Origin: Lachnospiraceae bacterium
GTDB taxonomy: Bacteria; Bacillota; Clostridia; Lachnospirales; Lachnospiraceae
Assembly: GCA_022791575.1 (NCBI GenBank)
Contig: JAAVZI010000037.1
Coordinates: forward strand, 1 to 64,000
DNA: 64,000 bases
Direction: 5' to 3'
The translations under genes and the position numbers were made by a program. The first letter of the stretch is position 1, and every line of letters starts with the position of its first letter. Below, one piece after another: positions 1 to 9,827 of the stretch. The notes beneath the pieces are model-generated. The model was not told the DNA's origin, searched no databases, and worked only from the letters and a program-made list of their open reading frames with translations.

Positions 1-65
1 AAATGAGAACAATTCAGAAAAAAAGTAAGGGAAAAGAATAAATTACTATAGTTCGTGACAATGGC

Positions 66-112
66 AAAAATCGCTGTAGCCCGGTAATCATAAGGCTTAC
101 AGCGATTTTTTG
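66..112. terminator. Rho-independent terminator hairpin
   Basis: AAAAATCGCTGTA at 66-78 pairs with TACAGCGATTTTTT at about 98-111. The stem has 13 pairs and a T-run, so it would work on the + strand. The A-run on the other side could make it bidirectional. The gene it serves lies left of the window. Confidence 0.75.
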
Positions 113-117
113 TTTTA

Positions 118-466
118 CCAACTGTCAAAGACGGGATTATATTTGGTATTGCAGCTATGGTCATATTAGCATGGTTACTGAATGCACAGTCACTGACTGG
201 ATTTATGGCTGATATTCTGCCATGGTGTGGATAGAAGTATAATTTTTGTAGCAGCATTTGTCATTGGGGTTAGTTTATGATTTTGCTGTATTTTTTTGCC
301 AGGGCGGCGGGTGTGGGAATTTTTGCTCTGGCAGTTGTATTACATCCGGCGGCTGCGGCTGGTTCTGAATCCAATTAGCGGAGCAATGCTGGCAATGTTA
401 ATTATGTATTTTTGGAAGAGATTAAAAGAAAGACCATCCTTTGGAATGAAGGAGGGCACAGGATAA
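118..466 (+). pseudogene. decayed multi-spanning membrane transporter
   Basis: Three hydrophobic stretches occur in different frames. The first, near 130-232, reads like a membrane helix ending ILPWCG and a stop. The second, near 277-375, contains LLYFFARAAGVGIFALAVV. The third runs LNPISGAMLAMLIMYFWKRL and ends at TAA 464-466. No single frame spans them and there is no start with a ribosome site. The pattern is that of the C-terminal half of an anion or citrate-type carrier broken by frameshifts. The family call is tentative; that it is a membrane-protein relic is firmer. Confidence 0.45.
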
Positions 467-563
467 ACCGGAGTTTGAACTTTCGGCAGAAATTCAGGAG
501 TTTTTGGATAGATTATAAATTATAATCTGTAAGTAAAGTTCGCGTACCATTTTTTGTATATGT

Positions 564-571
564 GCTACAAT
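564..571 (+). promoter_or_regulatory. possible extended -10 promoter for hemL
   Basis: TGCTACAAT (TG-N-TACAAT) lies about 63 bases before the hemL ATG. No good -35 is visible, so this rests on the extended -10 alone. Confidence 0.3.
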
Positions 572-633
572 ATTTGTAAGAAATAGGATTGTTAGAAAGC
601 AGAATCAAGGATTTTCTGAAGGAGAAAGCAATA

Positions 634-1905
634 ATGAATATTAAAGAATCAGAAGAATTATTTAACTTATCTCAGCAGGTAATTCCAGGCGGTGTTAATA
701 GCCCGGTCCGAGCATTTCGGGCAGTAGGACGCAATCCGCTGTTTATTAAGCGTGCACAGGGCAGTCATATTACAGATGAAGATGACAATACATATATTGA
801 TTATGTAGGTTCCTGGGGGCCTGCAATCTTAGGACATGCTCATCCGCAGGTCATTGAGAGTGTACAGAGGGCATGTAGGGATGGCCTGACTTTCGGGGCG
901 CCAACTCGAAAGGAGTATCTTTTGGCAGAAATGATTTGTGAAGCTATGCCTTCCATTGAGAAGGTGCGTTTGGTGAATTCGGGTACGGAAGCAGTTATGA
1001 GTGCCATTCGTACTGCGAGGGGATATACCGGGAGAGAGTATATAATTAAATTTAAAGGGAATTATCACGGCCATTCCGACGGACTGCTTGTGAAGGCCGG
1101 TTCAGGCGCATTGACAACTACGGTACCGGATAGTGGTGGTGTACCGGCGGACTATTCCAGAAATACACTTATAGCGCTTTATAATGACAGGGAATCCGTG
1201 CATGCGTTGATGGAACAATATAAGGATAAAGTGGCGGCTGTGATTGTAGAGCCAGTAGCGGCTAATATGGGTGTAGTGCTGCCGGAGGAAGGATTTCTGA
1301 AGTTTTTAAGGGATATTACGCAGGAATATGGCAGTTTACTGATTTTTGATGAGGTGATTACCGGATTTCGGCTGGGCTATGGAGGCGCACAGGAATGGTA
1401 TGGAGTTTTTCCGGACATGACTACTTTGGGTAAGATTATCGGTGGAGGGATGCCATTGGCTGCCTATGGTGGAAGAAAGGAGATTATGGATCAGGTATCT
1501 CCGGTAGGTCCGGTTTATCAGGCAGGTACGCTTTCAGGGAATCCTGTTGCGACAACTGCTGGGATAGAGACTTTGAAACTTTTAAAGGCGCATCCAGAAT
1601 ATTATACGCAGATGGAACAGCATGCGGCTCGGCTTGCAGAAGCATTCAGAAAATTTGGACGCAGGAAACATGAAAAGATTTATGTAAACCAAATAGCCTC
1701 ACTTCTCTGTGCATTTTATACAGATAGGGAAGTTGTAGATTATGATACAGCAGTTTCATCAGATGTGAAGGAATATGCAGAACATTTTGGCTATCTGTTA
1801 GAACATGGCATTTATACAGCACCGGCACAATTTGAGGCAATGTTTGTTTCAGTAGCGCATACCGAAGAAGACATACAAAAAACCTGTAATATTATATTGG
1901 GATAG
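634..1905 (+). CDS. hemL: glutamate-1-semialdehyde 2,1-aminomutase
   Basis: This PLP enzyme converts glutamate-1-semialdehyde to 5-aminolevulinate, the last step of the C5 route to tetrapyrroles, in the cytoplasm. The family pattern is clear: an N-terminal PGGVNSPVRAF segment, GTEAVMSAIRTARG, and the Schiff-base lysine in TTLGKIIGGGMP at about residue 267. At 423 aa it has the usual family length. I chose ATG 634 because GGAG lies just upstream; a longer reading from TTG 589 has no such site and adds 15 residues not typical of the family. The partner enzymes hemA (7062) and hemB (11175) are nearby but separated by unrelated genes, and hemC/hemD are absent from the window. Its base use is AT-rich, unlike hemA and hemB. 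Confidence 0.95.
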   Translation: MNIKESEELFNLSQQVIPGGVNSPVRAFRAVGRNPLFIKRAQGSHITDEDDNTYIDYVGSWGPAILGHAHPQVIESVQRACRDGLTFGAPTRKEYLLAEMICEAMPSIEKVRLVNSGTEAVMSAIRTARGYTGREYIIKFKGNYHGHSDGLLVKAGSGALTTTVPDSGGVPADYSRNTLIALYNDRESVHALMEQYKDKVAAVIVEPVAANMGVVLPEEGFLKFLRDITQEYGSLLIFDEVITGFRLGYGGAQEWYGVFPDMTTLGKIIGGGMPLAAYGGRKEIMDQVSPVGPVYQAGTLSGNPVATTAGIETLKLLKAHPEYYTQMEQHAARLAEAFRKFGRRKHEKIYVNQIASLLCAFYTDREVVDYDTAVSSDVKEYAEHFGYLLEHGIYTAPAQFEAMFVSVAHTEEDIQKTCNIILG

Positions 1906-1917
1906 GAGGTTATACAT

Positions 1918-1977
1918 ATGAGTTCTTTATTGCAATCAACAGTGAAATATAGTCAGTATAAAGGCGACAGAAAATAA
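1918..1977 (+). CDS. possible 19-residue peptide after hemL
   Basis: ATG 1918 follows AGGAGG at ideal spacing and opens a 19-codon frame rich in Ser, Lys and Tyr, ending at TAA 1975. The site begins right after the hemL stop, so it may be the surviving start of a deleted downstream gene. No function is recognisable. Confidence 0.2.
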   Translation: MSSLLQSTVKYSQYKGDRK

Positions 1978-2009
1978 TTTAAGTAAGAAGGTAAGAATGA
2001 TGCAGTAAG

Positions 2010-2440
2010 ATAATTGGAAGGAACATCCAGAGCTTGGGATTGCCAAGTGTGCAAAGAATCTGTGGATTAGTAAGACAGCTATTTTCTAATTGGAGAAAGA
2101 TATATAATGCAAATGAGGAGACAGTTCCAACCAGAGGAAGGGGGAATTTTGAGAGCGATGATACAAAGGAACTTGCACGCCCGCGTAAGGAACTGCATGA
2201 TACACAGGATGCTTTAGATATCTAAAAAAAGCAATCGGCATACTGGAAAAATGACAGAGGTTCTCTTCCTGGAAACTGCCCGGTATGAAGAGCAGCTTCT
2301 GGAAGAGGGGAAACGCCGGCCGAATGTCTCTGGTGTGTTGAGGATCTTAGGTGTTTCAAGAAGCGGATAAAAGAGAGGATCGTTGAAATTTACCAGGAAT
2401 CCCATCAAAATTATGGAAGCCTTATATAAAAGAACATAGA
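2010..2440 (+). pseudogene. IS3-family transposase relic (OrfA and start of OrfB)
   Basis: In broken frames the sequence matches the Clostridia IS3 pattern. A helix-turn-helix part (HPELGIAKCAKNL) is followed by GRGNFESDDTKELARPRKEL and HDTQDALDI, then KKAIGILEK. OrfB starts with MTEVLFLETARYEEQL and VSGVLRILGVSRSGYK, and continues in a shifted frame as ERIVEIYQESHQNYG. Several stops and at least two frameshifts make it non-functional, and most of OrfB including the DDE catalytic core is gone. No clear terminal inverted repeats are visible. Confidence 0.7.
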
Positions 2441-2529
2441 CAATTGATAGAAAAACAAGAGTTGGAAACCATATAAAAAATCACTTCTTTCTGTATATTT
2501 TATGCTGATTATTGCAAGAGCCGTATTTC

Positions 2530-2750
2530 TAAGTAACGAATGAGAACAAAGCTGTCCCCAATTCTATAACAGGGAATGACCTCGATACAAAAACTTCACT
2601 CAAAGACATTGATTGGACATGAGAGGAGTCTTAGTATTACCATATAATTCGTTCTGTTATATGTCATCAAACAAAAGGTTAATGATGACTGGCATGTGCC
2701 TTCGTGTGCTTCCTTGTATCTGTCTATATTGCCTAAATGTTGACAACAAA
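2530..2750. repeat. dispersed hairpin repeat, degenerate copy A
   Basis: From 2543 the sequence follows copy B (16888-17128): GAACAAA..TGTCCCC, ATACAAAAA, CACTCAAAGAC, TTGATTGGACATGAG, then TAATTCG and TGTATCT..ATTGCC..TGACA near the end. The terminal TTAGG/CCTAA ends are not recognisable, so this is an old copy. It sits in the AT-rich gap between the IS3 relic and the exporter genes. Confidence 0.6.
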
Positions 2751-3285
2751 ATTGATTTTTTACCATTGCATAAAAATCAGGATGATTGGTAATTGTGAAA
2801 AGTCCATCAGTCTATTAAATCTTACTAAACATTTACAATGAATGTTAAGTTTTGTAAGGATTATCGTATAATTCTTCATTCTACAATTGTAGTTTTCTAA
2901 ATTCTAAATATACAACAATTTTTCCATATTCTTTTCAGAATTTAAAAATTAGATTTAATTGGATAATAAAGTCAACAGTTTTACCATAAAATATTTTGAA
3001 CTATTTTCTCATTTTATACACTATATATTTATAGAAATGATATAGAATGATGTCTACTATAAAGAATTATTTAAGCAATTATGAAAGTTTATAAAAAGCA
3101 AATGGTTTGATTAAAATCGTCATCAATTATATTGGGAAATATTTTCATTGAAAACAGCATTTGGAAGTTTTGATTATATGTATTAATATATCTTTAATTT
3201 ATTGAAATGAGTTACTCCATAATTACAATAAAAAGCATTTCACAATTCACAAATGTAAAAATTACTCAAAAGAAAGGAGTCCTCC
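2751..3285. other. AT-rich intergenic region without a recognised gene
   Basis: About 530 bases of very AT-rich sequence with no convincing frame. It ends with AAAGGAG before the exporter ATG at 3286. The exporter promoter presumably lies here, but no -35/-10 pair stands out among many AT-rich candidates. Confidence 0.5.
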
Positions 3286-5103
3286 ATGTCCTCACAAGCT
3301 ACCACCCCCAAGAAACCCACCCTCCGCCAGGCCATCGCCAACAACCGCTACATGCTTAAACTAGCTTTCCACGCCTGCCCGGCCGCCGCCATCGGCCGGC
3401 TGGCCTACTTCATCATCGACCGCGGCATTATGCGTATGTTCTTCGGCGTCTATTTCCTGGAACAAATCATACATTACGTAGAAACCGGCGCCCCGTTTCA
3501 ACAGGCCGCCCTCTTCCTCGCATTTGCCATCACCCTTATGGCGCTTGTACAGATCTGGAGTTCCTACTACCGCCGTCTCCTAGAGCCGCTCGGCAACCAG
3601 ATTCTCTACGAAAAACTGCACCTGCATATGTTTCAGAAAGCAGCCGACGTAGAGCTTGAATGCTTCGAAAACCCGGATTTCTACAACCGCTATATGAAAG
3701 CCACCTCCCAGATCAAAGGCAAAGCTTTCGGCGCGCTGAACAATGCCGCCTTTCTGACGGCAGAAATCCTAAGCGTCTGCTACCTGACCTACAAATCCAT
3801 CGCCACGGACCCCTATGTGCTGCTCTTTGCCATCTGCCCGTTCCTGGCGACCTACCTGCTCGGCGGCTGGACCAACCGGCTTTCCTACCAGCGCTACGAG
3901 GAAAACATGCCTCATACCCGAAAAAAAGAATACGTCAAGCGCACCCTGTATCTGCAGGACTACGCCAAAGAGATCCGGCTCTCCAACATATACAACATCC
4001 TGATGGACCAGTTCCACAGCGCCATCAGCGCCATCATCCAAAACATAAGAAAATACGGCCTCAAAACGACCGTGATTTACTTCCTGCGCGACGCGCTCAA
4101 CTGGACGCTCGTCACCGGCGGTACCATCTGCTATGCCGCCCTGCGCCTGCTGTACTGGAAAAATATCACGGCCGCCGATTTCGTCGTGCTCGTTTCCATT
4201 ATCATCAACTATGCAGCCAGCTTCGTCAGCATTTCCCGCTGGTTAAGCAAGCTTCAGGAAGACAGCCAATACATAGACGACTTAAAAGGTTTTATGGACT
4301 ACGAGCCCAAAATCTCCCAATCTCAGCAGGGCAGAGAGCCCGCGCGCCATACCAGCGCCCTCTGTATGAAAAATGTCAGCTACACCTATTTAGGCCAGGA
4401 CAAGCCCACCCTAAAAGACATCAACCTTACAATTGAACCCGGCCAGAAAGTCGCGCTCGTCGGCTTAAACGGCGCCGGCAAAACCACGCTGGTCAAGCTG
4501 CTGATGCGCCTCTACGACGCCAGCGAGGGGGAAGTACTGCTCGGCGGCCATAACATCAAAGAATACAACGTCCGTGCCTACCGCGACCTGTTCGCCGCCG
4601 TCTTCCAGGACTACAAGATGATTTCCATGTCCGTCGCCGAAAATGTCATGATGGGCCATGTCGATGAAGACAAACGAAAACAGATCCTAGACGCCCTGAA
4701 AAACAGCGACGTATCCGACAAAATCCATACCCTCAAACATGGAATCGATACCACCCTCGGCCGCGAATTCGACAAAGAGGGCGCCGTATTGTCCGGCGGC
4801 GAAGCACAAAAAATCGCCATTGCGCGCGTATTTGTCAAAGACTGCGATTTCGTCATCCTCGACGAACCCTCCAGCGCTCTCGACCCGATCGCCGAATACA
4901 ACATGTATGAAAACATGCTCAAAGCCTGTGAGGACAAGGCCATGATCTTCATTTCCCACCGCCTCTCCTCCGCTGTGCTGGCAGACAAAATCTATCTGCT
5001 GGAAAACGGAACCATCATCGAAGAAGGAAACCATGCCGCATTAATGCAGAAAAACGCCAAATACGCCGAAATGTTCCGGCTGCAGGCAGAAAGCTACCGC
5101 TAA
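3286..5103 (+). CDS. ABC exporter half-transporter (permease-ATPase), subunit 1
   Basis: A membrane half-transporter of 605 aa. Residues 1-330 hold the helical transmembrane domain. A nucleotide-binding domain follows with Walker A GLNGAGKT (about 393-400), the signature LSGGEAQK, and Walker B FVILDEP with SSALDP after it, then the switch histidine in ISHRLS. ATG 3286 follows AAAGGAG. The next gene starts 15 bases after this stop and encodes a similar half, so the two probably form a heterodimer. Both have complete ATPase motifs, so neither site looks degenerate. The substrate cannot be told: no peptidase domain, precursor peptide or lantibiotic gene is adjacent. Codon use is strongly C-ending. 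Confidence 0.85.
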   Translation: MSSQATTPKKPTLRQAIANNRYMLKLAFHACPAAAIGRLAYFIIDRGIMRMFFGVYFLEQIIHYVETGAPFQQAALFLAFAITLMALVQIWSSYYRRLLEPLGNQILYEKLHLHMFQKAADVELECFENPDFYNRYMKATSQIKGKAFGALNNAAFLTAEILSVCYLTYKSIATDPYVLLFAICPFLATYLLGGWTNRLSYQRYEENMPHTRKKEYVKRTLYLQDYAKEIRLSNIYNILMDQFHSAISAIIQNIRKYGLKTTVIYFLRDALNWTLVTGGTICYAALRLLYWKNITAADFVVLVSIIINYAASFVSISRWLSKLQEDSQYIDDLKGFMDYEPKISQSQQGREPARHTSALCMKNVSYTYLGQDKPTLKDINLTIEPGQKVALVGLNGAGKTTLVKLLMRLYDASEGEVLLGGHNIKEYNVRAYRDLFAAVFQDYKMISMSVAENVMMGHVDEDKRKQILDALKNSDVSDKIHTLKHGIDTTLGREFDKEGAVLSGGEAQKIAIARVFVKDCDFVILDEPSSALDPIAEYNMYENMLKACEDKAMIFISHRLSSAVLADKIYLLENGTIIEEGNHAALMQKNAKYAEMFRLQAESYR

Positions 5104-5118
5104 GAAAAGGAGGCCGAC

Positions 5119-6915
5119 ATGAAAAATTTCATTCACATTTTCAAAAACAACTGCTTTATGCTCCAATACGTGCTCAAATACGTACCGGGCCTCGTAGTCT
5201 ACAATCTGCTGTTCAACCTGTTTGCCGGCTGCACCGCCGTATTTACCGACGTATACATAGCGAAATACATCCTCGACGCTTTCCAGTACCACAAATCCAT
5301 TCAGGAAGTAGCCACATTTCTGCTCCTGCTCGTAGGCGCCAACGTTCTCCGCTCCATCTTAGAGGCCTACTACTCCGAAGTCTTTTACCCCAAGCGGAGC
5401 GAACTCCTGTTCGAGAAAATGCATTCCGAGCTCTTCCAGAAAGCAAAAGACATGGAACTTGCCTGCTACGACAACCCCGCTTTCTACAACGACTTTGTAT
5501 GGGCCATGTCCCAGGCAGACGGCAAAGCCTTAGACGTCATGCGCAATTTTGGCCTTTTCATTTCCCAGAGCGCCAAAATCTTTACCGTCATCGCTATTAT
5601 ACTAAGCATCGACTGGTTTGGAATCGTCATTATCGCCGTTTCCTTTGTGGTCAGCCTCCTGATACAGAGTTATTTAAATAAAAATGAATACGCCCTCTCC
5701 TTAGAGCAGAACCCCCTGCAGCGAAAGCGCGACTACATCAGCCGCGTCATGTACCTGTCGGATTATGCCAAAGAAATCCGCTTAAGCCACGTCACAGACA
5801 AGCTGGCCGAAGATTTCAGCCGCGCCAACTCCGAGCTGCTTGCAGCCATCCGCAAATACGGCCGCAAAATGCTCGGCCTGCAGATCGTCGACTTCGCCGG
5901 CAACCAGGCCATACTGATGAAAGGCGTCTATGTCCTGTACCTGCTGTTCCTCGTGCTGGTGCGCCGCACCGTCAGCTACGGAGGCTTTGTCGGCTTATAT
6001 CAGGGCTCGATGAGCCTGAACGACAACCTATACCATATGTCCAATATCCTGGGCGGATTCCAGAAGCTGAGCCTGTACGTCGAGAAATTCCGCGTATTTC
6101 TCAGCTATGAGCCCAAACTAAAAGATGGAACGGAACCAATCCCCGCTCCCGCCGAAGAGGTTACACTGCGGCTGGACAACGTCACGTTCCAGTACGAGGG
6201 CACCGACAAGCCGACGCTGCACGACATCAGCCTCACCATCCATCCAGGAGAAAAGGTGGCCTTAGTCGGCTACAACGGCGCCGGCAAATCCACGCTGGTC
6301 AAGCTGCTGATGCGCCTCTACGATGTAAGCTCCGGCAGCATAACCATGAACGGAACCGATATCCGCCAATTCTCCAAAAAGGACTACTACAACTGCTTCG
6401 GCGTCGTCTTTCAGGATTTTAAGCTCTTCGCAGCCACAATTGCCGAAAATGTCATGATGGACCGCGTTGGCCCCGGCGAAGAACAGCAGGTGCGCGAAGC
6501 GCTGGAAAAAAGCGATTTCACCGAACGCCTGGCACAGCTGCCGCAGGGCATTTCCACCATGCTGACCAGAGAATTCGACAAAAAGGGCGTCAATCTCTCC
6601 GGCGGCGAGGCTCAAAAAGTGGCGATTGCACGCATTTTCCCCAAGAACAGCCGCATTGTCATCCTTGACGAGCCCTCCAGCGCGCTTGACCCAATCACAG
6701 AATATTATGTAAACCAAAGCATGCTCAAAGCCGCCGGCGACAAGACCATCCTCTACATTTCCCACCGTCTGTCCACCACCAAGATGGCAGACCGTATCAT
6801 TATGCTGGAGAACGGGCGGATCATCGAGGAGGGAAGCCACGAGCAGCTGATGGCCCTAGACGGCAAATATGCGGAAATGTTCCATATGCAGGCCAAGAAA
6901 TACCAGGAGGCGTAG
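5119..6915 (+). CDS. ABC exporter half-transporter (permease-ATPase), subunit 2
   Basis: A 598 aa partner of the preceding gene, in the same operon and with AGGAGG before ATG 5119. An N-terminal six-helix type membrane region (about residues 15-320) is followed by an ATPase domain with Walker A GYNGAGKS (about 384-391), signature LSGGEAQK, Walker B IVILDEPSSALDP and ISHRLS. The ECF-like phrase DYAKEIRLS occurs in both halves, which supports origin by duplication. Likely a peptide, lipid or drug exporter of the MsbA/LmrA type; no direct evidence chooses among these. Confidence 0.85.
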   Translation: MKNFIHIFKNNCFMLQYVLKYVPGLVVYNLLFNLFAGCTAVFTDVYIAKYILDAFQYHKSIQEVATFLLLLVGANVLRSILEAYYSEVFYPKRSELLFEKMHSELFQKAKDMELACYDNPAFYNDFVWAMSQADGKALDVMRNFGLFISQSAKIFTVIAIILSIDWFGIVIIAVSFVVSLLIQSYLNKNEYALSLEQNPLQRKRDYISRVMYLSDYAKEIRLSHVTDKLAEDFSRANSELLAAIRKYGRKMLGLQIVDFAGNQAILMKGVYVLYLLFLVLVRRTVSYGGFVGLYQGSMSLNDNLYHMSNILGGFQKLSLYVEKFRVFLSYEPKLKDGTEPIPAPAEEVTLRLDNVTFQYEGTDKPTLHDISLTIHPGEKVALVGYNGAGKSTLVKLLMRLYDVSSGSITMNGTDIRQFSKKDYYNCFGVVFQDFKLFAATIAENVMMDRVGPGEEQQVREALEKSDFTERLAQLPQGISTMLTREFDKKGVNLSGGEAQKVAIARIFPKNSRIVILDEPSSALDPITEYYVNQSMLKAAGDKTILYISHRLSTTKMADRIIMLENGRIIEEGSHEQLMALDGKYAEMFHMQAKKYQEA

Positions 6916-7014
6916 AACATATTTGAAAAATGAAAACCGTTCAGCCATGCAGCTGAAGCGTTATGAAAAATGTATCAGGCCGGACAAAAAGCAATGGTAA
7001 TTGAAAAACATATA

Positions 7015-7023
7015 TGGTAAAAT
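7015..7023 (+). promoter_or_regulatory. possible extended -10 promoter for hemA
   Basis: TGGTAAAAT (TG-N-TAAAAT) is about 39 bases before the hemA ATG in a 146-base gap after the exporter genes. No convincing -35 at 17 bases. It suggests hemA has its own promoter. Confidence 0.35.
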
Positions 7024-7061
7024 AGAGTAATTAAGAAGCAATCAGGAATGAAGGAGCCAAC

Positions 7062-8231
7062 ATGGGAATTCAGTTATTAAGCATCAGCCATAAAACAGCC
7101 CCGGCCGAAGTGCGCGCCCGCTTCGCCTTCCAGGAGCAGCAGCGCGCCTTGATCCTAGATCAGCTGGTCAGTGCCCCGGAAATCAAGGAAGCAGTCATTC
7201 TATCCACCTGCAGCCGTACCGAGCTGTACTGCAGCGGAGACCAGGACAGCCGGATCTTAAAAATCATGCAGAACACCATAATCGAAGCCGCCGGCGCCGG
7301 CGGCATTGCCGGAATCGGCGGCTATATTCTGCGCTATCAAGGAGAGCGGGCCGTACATCACCTGTTTCTCGTAACCGCCGGACTCGATTCGGTCGTGCTG
7401 GGCGAGGATCAGATCTTAGGGCAGGTCCGACAGGCCTATTTCGAATCCCACAGCCGCGGGTACTGCAAAGCAGATTTCAACAATCTCTTTCGCCTGGCAG
7501 TCACCGCAGCCAAGAAAATCAAGACCGATACCGTCCTGTCCAAATCCTCTGTATCCACCGCCGGACTGGCGCTGAAAAAGGCCGAGCAATGCCATGGCGG
7601 TTTGGCCGGTAAAAAGCTGCTGGTTATCGGCGGTTCCGGGCAGATCGGCAGCATTGTTCTCAAGGACGCCGTCGCAGTCAAAGGCCTGGACGTCTACGCC
7701 GCTATCCGAAAATCGCTGCCGGCAGGTTTACATAATGAAGATTACATACCCATCCGCTACGAGGAGCGCTATCTATGGATGGATCAGATGGACGTAATAA
7801 TCAGCGCAACCGCCAGCCCCCATTACACCGTTACGCGGGAACGCTTTGAACAGCACCGGACCATTCATAAAAAACGCGTATTTTTCGACCTGGCCGTACC
7901 GCAGGATATGGAAGAGAGCTTACAGGAGCTTCCCGACACCGACTATTACAATATGGAGGACATGCAGGAGCTGGCTCGCCAGAACAACGAACGCAAGCAA
8001 AACAGCCTTCCCCAGGCGCATGAAATTCTGCGGGAATACGAACAACAGTTCTATAAGCATATGCTCTACAGCCAGAACCTGCAGCAGATCCAGGCGCAGA
8101 AGCAGTTCCTGCTGAACGAAGCCCAGCGCTGCGGCCTGGAAAAGGCGCTGGACCACTTCTTTATCGCTCTGCGCGAGGAAGCAGAAGTGGACGAGCTGGA
8201 AACCTTTATGCGGCTGCTGAGCCGTGTGTAA
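7062..8231 (+). CDS. hemA: glutamyl-tRNA reductase
   Basis: Reduces glutamyl-tRNA(Glu) to glutamate-1-semialdehyde with NADPH, the committed step of the C5 tetrapyrrole route; HemL uses the product. The catalytic cysteine is C50 in STCSRTE, as in characterised GluTRs. Substrate-binding features GLDSVVLGEDQILGQ follow, and the NADPH-binding segment reads VIGGSGQIG. The C-terminal helical dimerisation domain is present, but at 389 aa the protein is shorter than many (about 420-430). GGAG precedes ATG 7062. It is not fused to a sirohaem-synthase domain, and no hemC or hemD follows, which is unusual because these genes are often contiguous in Clostridia. Confidence 0.93.
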   Translation: MGIQLLSISHKTAPAEVRARFAFQEQQRALILDQLVSAPEIKEAVILSTCSRTELYCSGDQDSRILKIMQNTIIEAAGAGGIAGIGGYILRYQGERAVHHLFLVTAGLDSVVLGEDQILGQVRQAYFESHSRGYCKADFNNLFRLAVTAAKKIKTDTVLSKSSVSTAGLALKKAEQCHGGLAGKKLLVIGGSGQIGSIVLKDAVAVKGLDVYAAIRKSLPAGLHNEDYIPIRYEERYLWMDQMDVIISATASPHYTVTRERFEQHRTIHKKRVFFDLAVPQDMEESLQELPDTDYYNMEDMQELARQNNERKQNSLPQAHEILREYEQQFYKHMLYSQNLQQIQAQKQFLLNEAQRCGLEKALDHFFIALREEAEVDELETFMRLLSRV

Positions 8232-8304
8232 ATCTACATGTACATCCAAACGCTATGTTCGAAAACAATTCGCAAGCACGTTCCCACAGATTGGAGGAAT
8301 TGCC

Positions 8305-8973
8305 ATGCTGTTCATTCAGAACCTTACTTACACCTGGCACAAACAGGAGCGAAGCGCCGCCTGCGCCGCCCTCCGCCGCCGATTTCCGCAGGCATATCTG
8401 GTGGAGGAAACGACCATTTTAGAAGAGGCCGCTCTGCACATCCTAAGCTTTACCCAGAAAGGAACCGCGCTGCTTGATTCCCGGCAGGTATTTTGCCAGA
8501 GCATGGAGCAGTATCTGCCCAAACTGGGCTATACAGCAGAGCAGGTGCAGCGCGAAATAGAGCGACGCTCGGCTCATATCCACACATACCATCTGCAGAC
8601 ATACGCCTCCATACAGAACCTCCGCCTGCTGAACCTCGTCCTTCATCCATGTCCACAGGGCTGCCGGGCTTCATTTTTCTACGACGAACACCAAAGCGGC
8701 AAGCCATACCGCCGCGGGCACAATAAAGATTACAACAACCCCGATTCCCCCTTATACCGCCAAGACTGTCTCAATGAAACGGCCTTTACACTGGCGCCCG
8801 GCCAATATGGGCGCATTCTCTGGAACGAGCGCCGAACCGATTATGATACCGGGGAATGGTACTACCAGCTGTACATTTATAATCTGGTAAATGTACCCGG
8901 ACATCAGGTCAAAAGAAGCCTGTTAACCAGCCGCAGCCCCGATTTTATATACCGCCAGGAAGCGCTGCTCTAA
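8305..8973 (+). CDS. uncharacterised protein downstream of hemA
   Basis: A 222 aa protein I do not recognise. ATG 8305 follows TTGGAGGAA, so I prefer it to an upstream ATG at 8224 that overlaps the end of hemA. There is no signal peptide or membrane segment. The middle part carries Cys in HPCPQGC and a run of aromatic and charged residues (YDEHQSGKPYRRGHNKDY, WNERRTDYDTGEWYY). The gene is 73 bases after hemA and shares its C-ending codon use, so co-transcription is possible. No function is assigned. Confidence 0.6.
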   Translation: MLFIQNLTYTWHKQERSAACAALRRRFPQAYLVEETTILEEAALHILSFTQKGTALLDSRQVFCQSMEQYLPKLGYTAEQVQREIERRSAHIHTYHLQTYASIQNLRLLNLVLHPCPQGCRASFFYDEHQSGKPYRRGHNKDYNNPDSPLYRQDCLNETAFTLAPGQYGRILWNERRTDYDTGEWYYQLYIYNLVNVPGHQVKRSLLTSRSPDFIYRQEALL

Positions 8974-9072
8974 ATCCATGATAAAAAGGCAGAACACACC
9001 TTAAATCGACGGTTATATGCCCAGTCTGCAATCAATGACCCATGGAACCCTATCAACGAAAGGAAGAAAATT

Positions 9073-9744
9073 ATGATCAATTGGAACATATTTCAAACGC
9101 TTTACGGAACCAAAAAGCTGCAAGGCTGCACCAATGAAGATATCTCATATATAGAACGAATGTTCGGAAAGCTGCCGGCAGTCCTAAAGGACTTTTACTG
9201 CACCGCCGCCCGCACAGAAGCGTTCCACCAGGTACAGGATCTGTGGATACTGCCGGAACATTTTCAAAAATGGGACTGGCTGCGGGACTCGGAATATCTG
9301 ATCCTGCTGGACGAAAACCAGGGAGTCTGCCAAGCGGGTATCCGCCGCAGCGACTTAGAACAGCTGGACCCGCCGGTCTATGTCAGCATGGACCGCGAAG
9401 CGTGGGAATTATGCGCGCCGACAACCAGCGAATTTCTCAAAGCGGCGCTGTCTTATGAGGCCGCCTTTGCCTGTGAATTTGCACCGGAGGACTTTTATTT
9501 CCTGACCGAAGAGGATTTCGAGCTGCTGCAGTCACGCTTAGAACAGCAGCCCTATGAACTGCATAAATGGATCGGCGACATTCACATTTCCATTTACAGC
9601 AATGCTCCCGACAATGTGGCGGCGCTGATGATTGTAGGAGAAGAAACAGGTGAGCGGGATATTCAAATGCTGTACGGAGCTTCCACCAAAGAGGGCTATG
9701 AGAAAATTGTCGCGGCGCTGGCGGACGTAGGAGAGCCCGGCTGA
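9073..9744 (+). CDS. SMI1/KNR4 (SUKH)-like protein
   Basis: A 223 aa cytoplasmic protein. The opening fits the SUKH pattern: an N-terminal helix, then FGKLPAVLKDFY, a short strand with LWILPEHF, and YLILLDENQGVC. A C-terminal part of about 80 residues (HISIYSNAPDNVAALMIV) extends beyond the minimal domain. SUKH proteins often serve as immunity proteins to contact-dependent toxins, or as general cell-maintenance proteins. No toxin gene lies beside it here, so an immunity role is not supported. ATG 9073 is preceded by GAAAGGAAG. Confidence 0.55.
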   Translation: MINWNIFQTLYGTKKLQGCTNEDISYIERMFGKLPAVLKDFYCTAARTEAFHQVQDLWILPEHFQKWDWLRDSEYLILLDENQGVCQAGIRRSDLEQLDPPVYVSMDREAWELCAPTTSEFLKAALSYEAAFACEFAPEDFYFLTEEDFELLQSRLEQQPYELHKWIGDIHISIYSNAPDNVAALMIVGEETGERDIQMLYGASTKEGYEKIVAALADVGEPG

Positions 9745-9827
9745 TCCGGTGGCTGCCTGCATTTTCCGCGGCGCTTACGACTGCATTCGGCGATCAGCCG
9801 TCCAATGCTTCGAAAGGGAGAAGATAA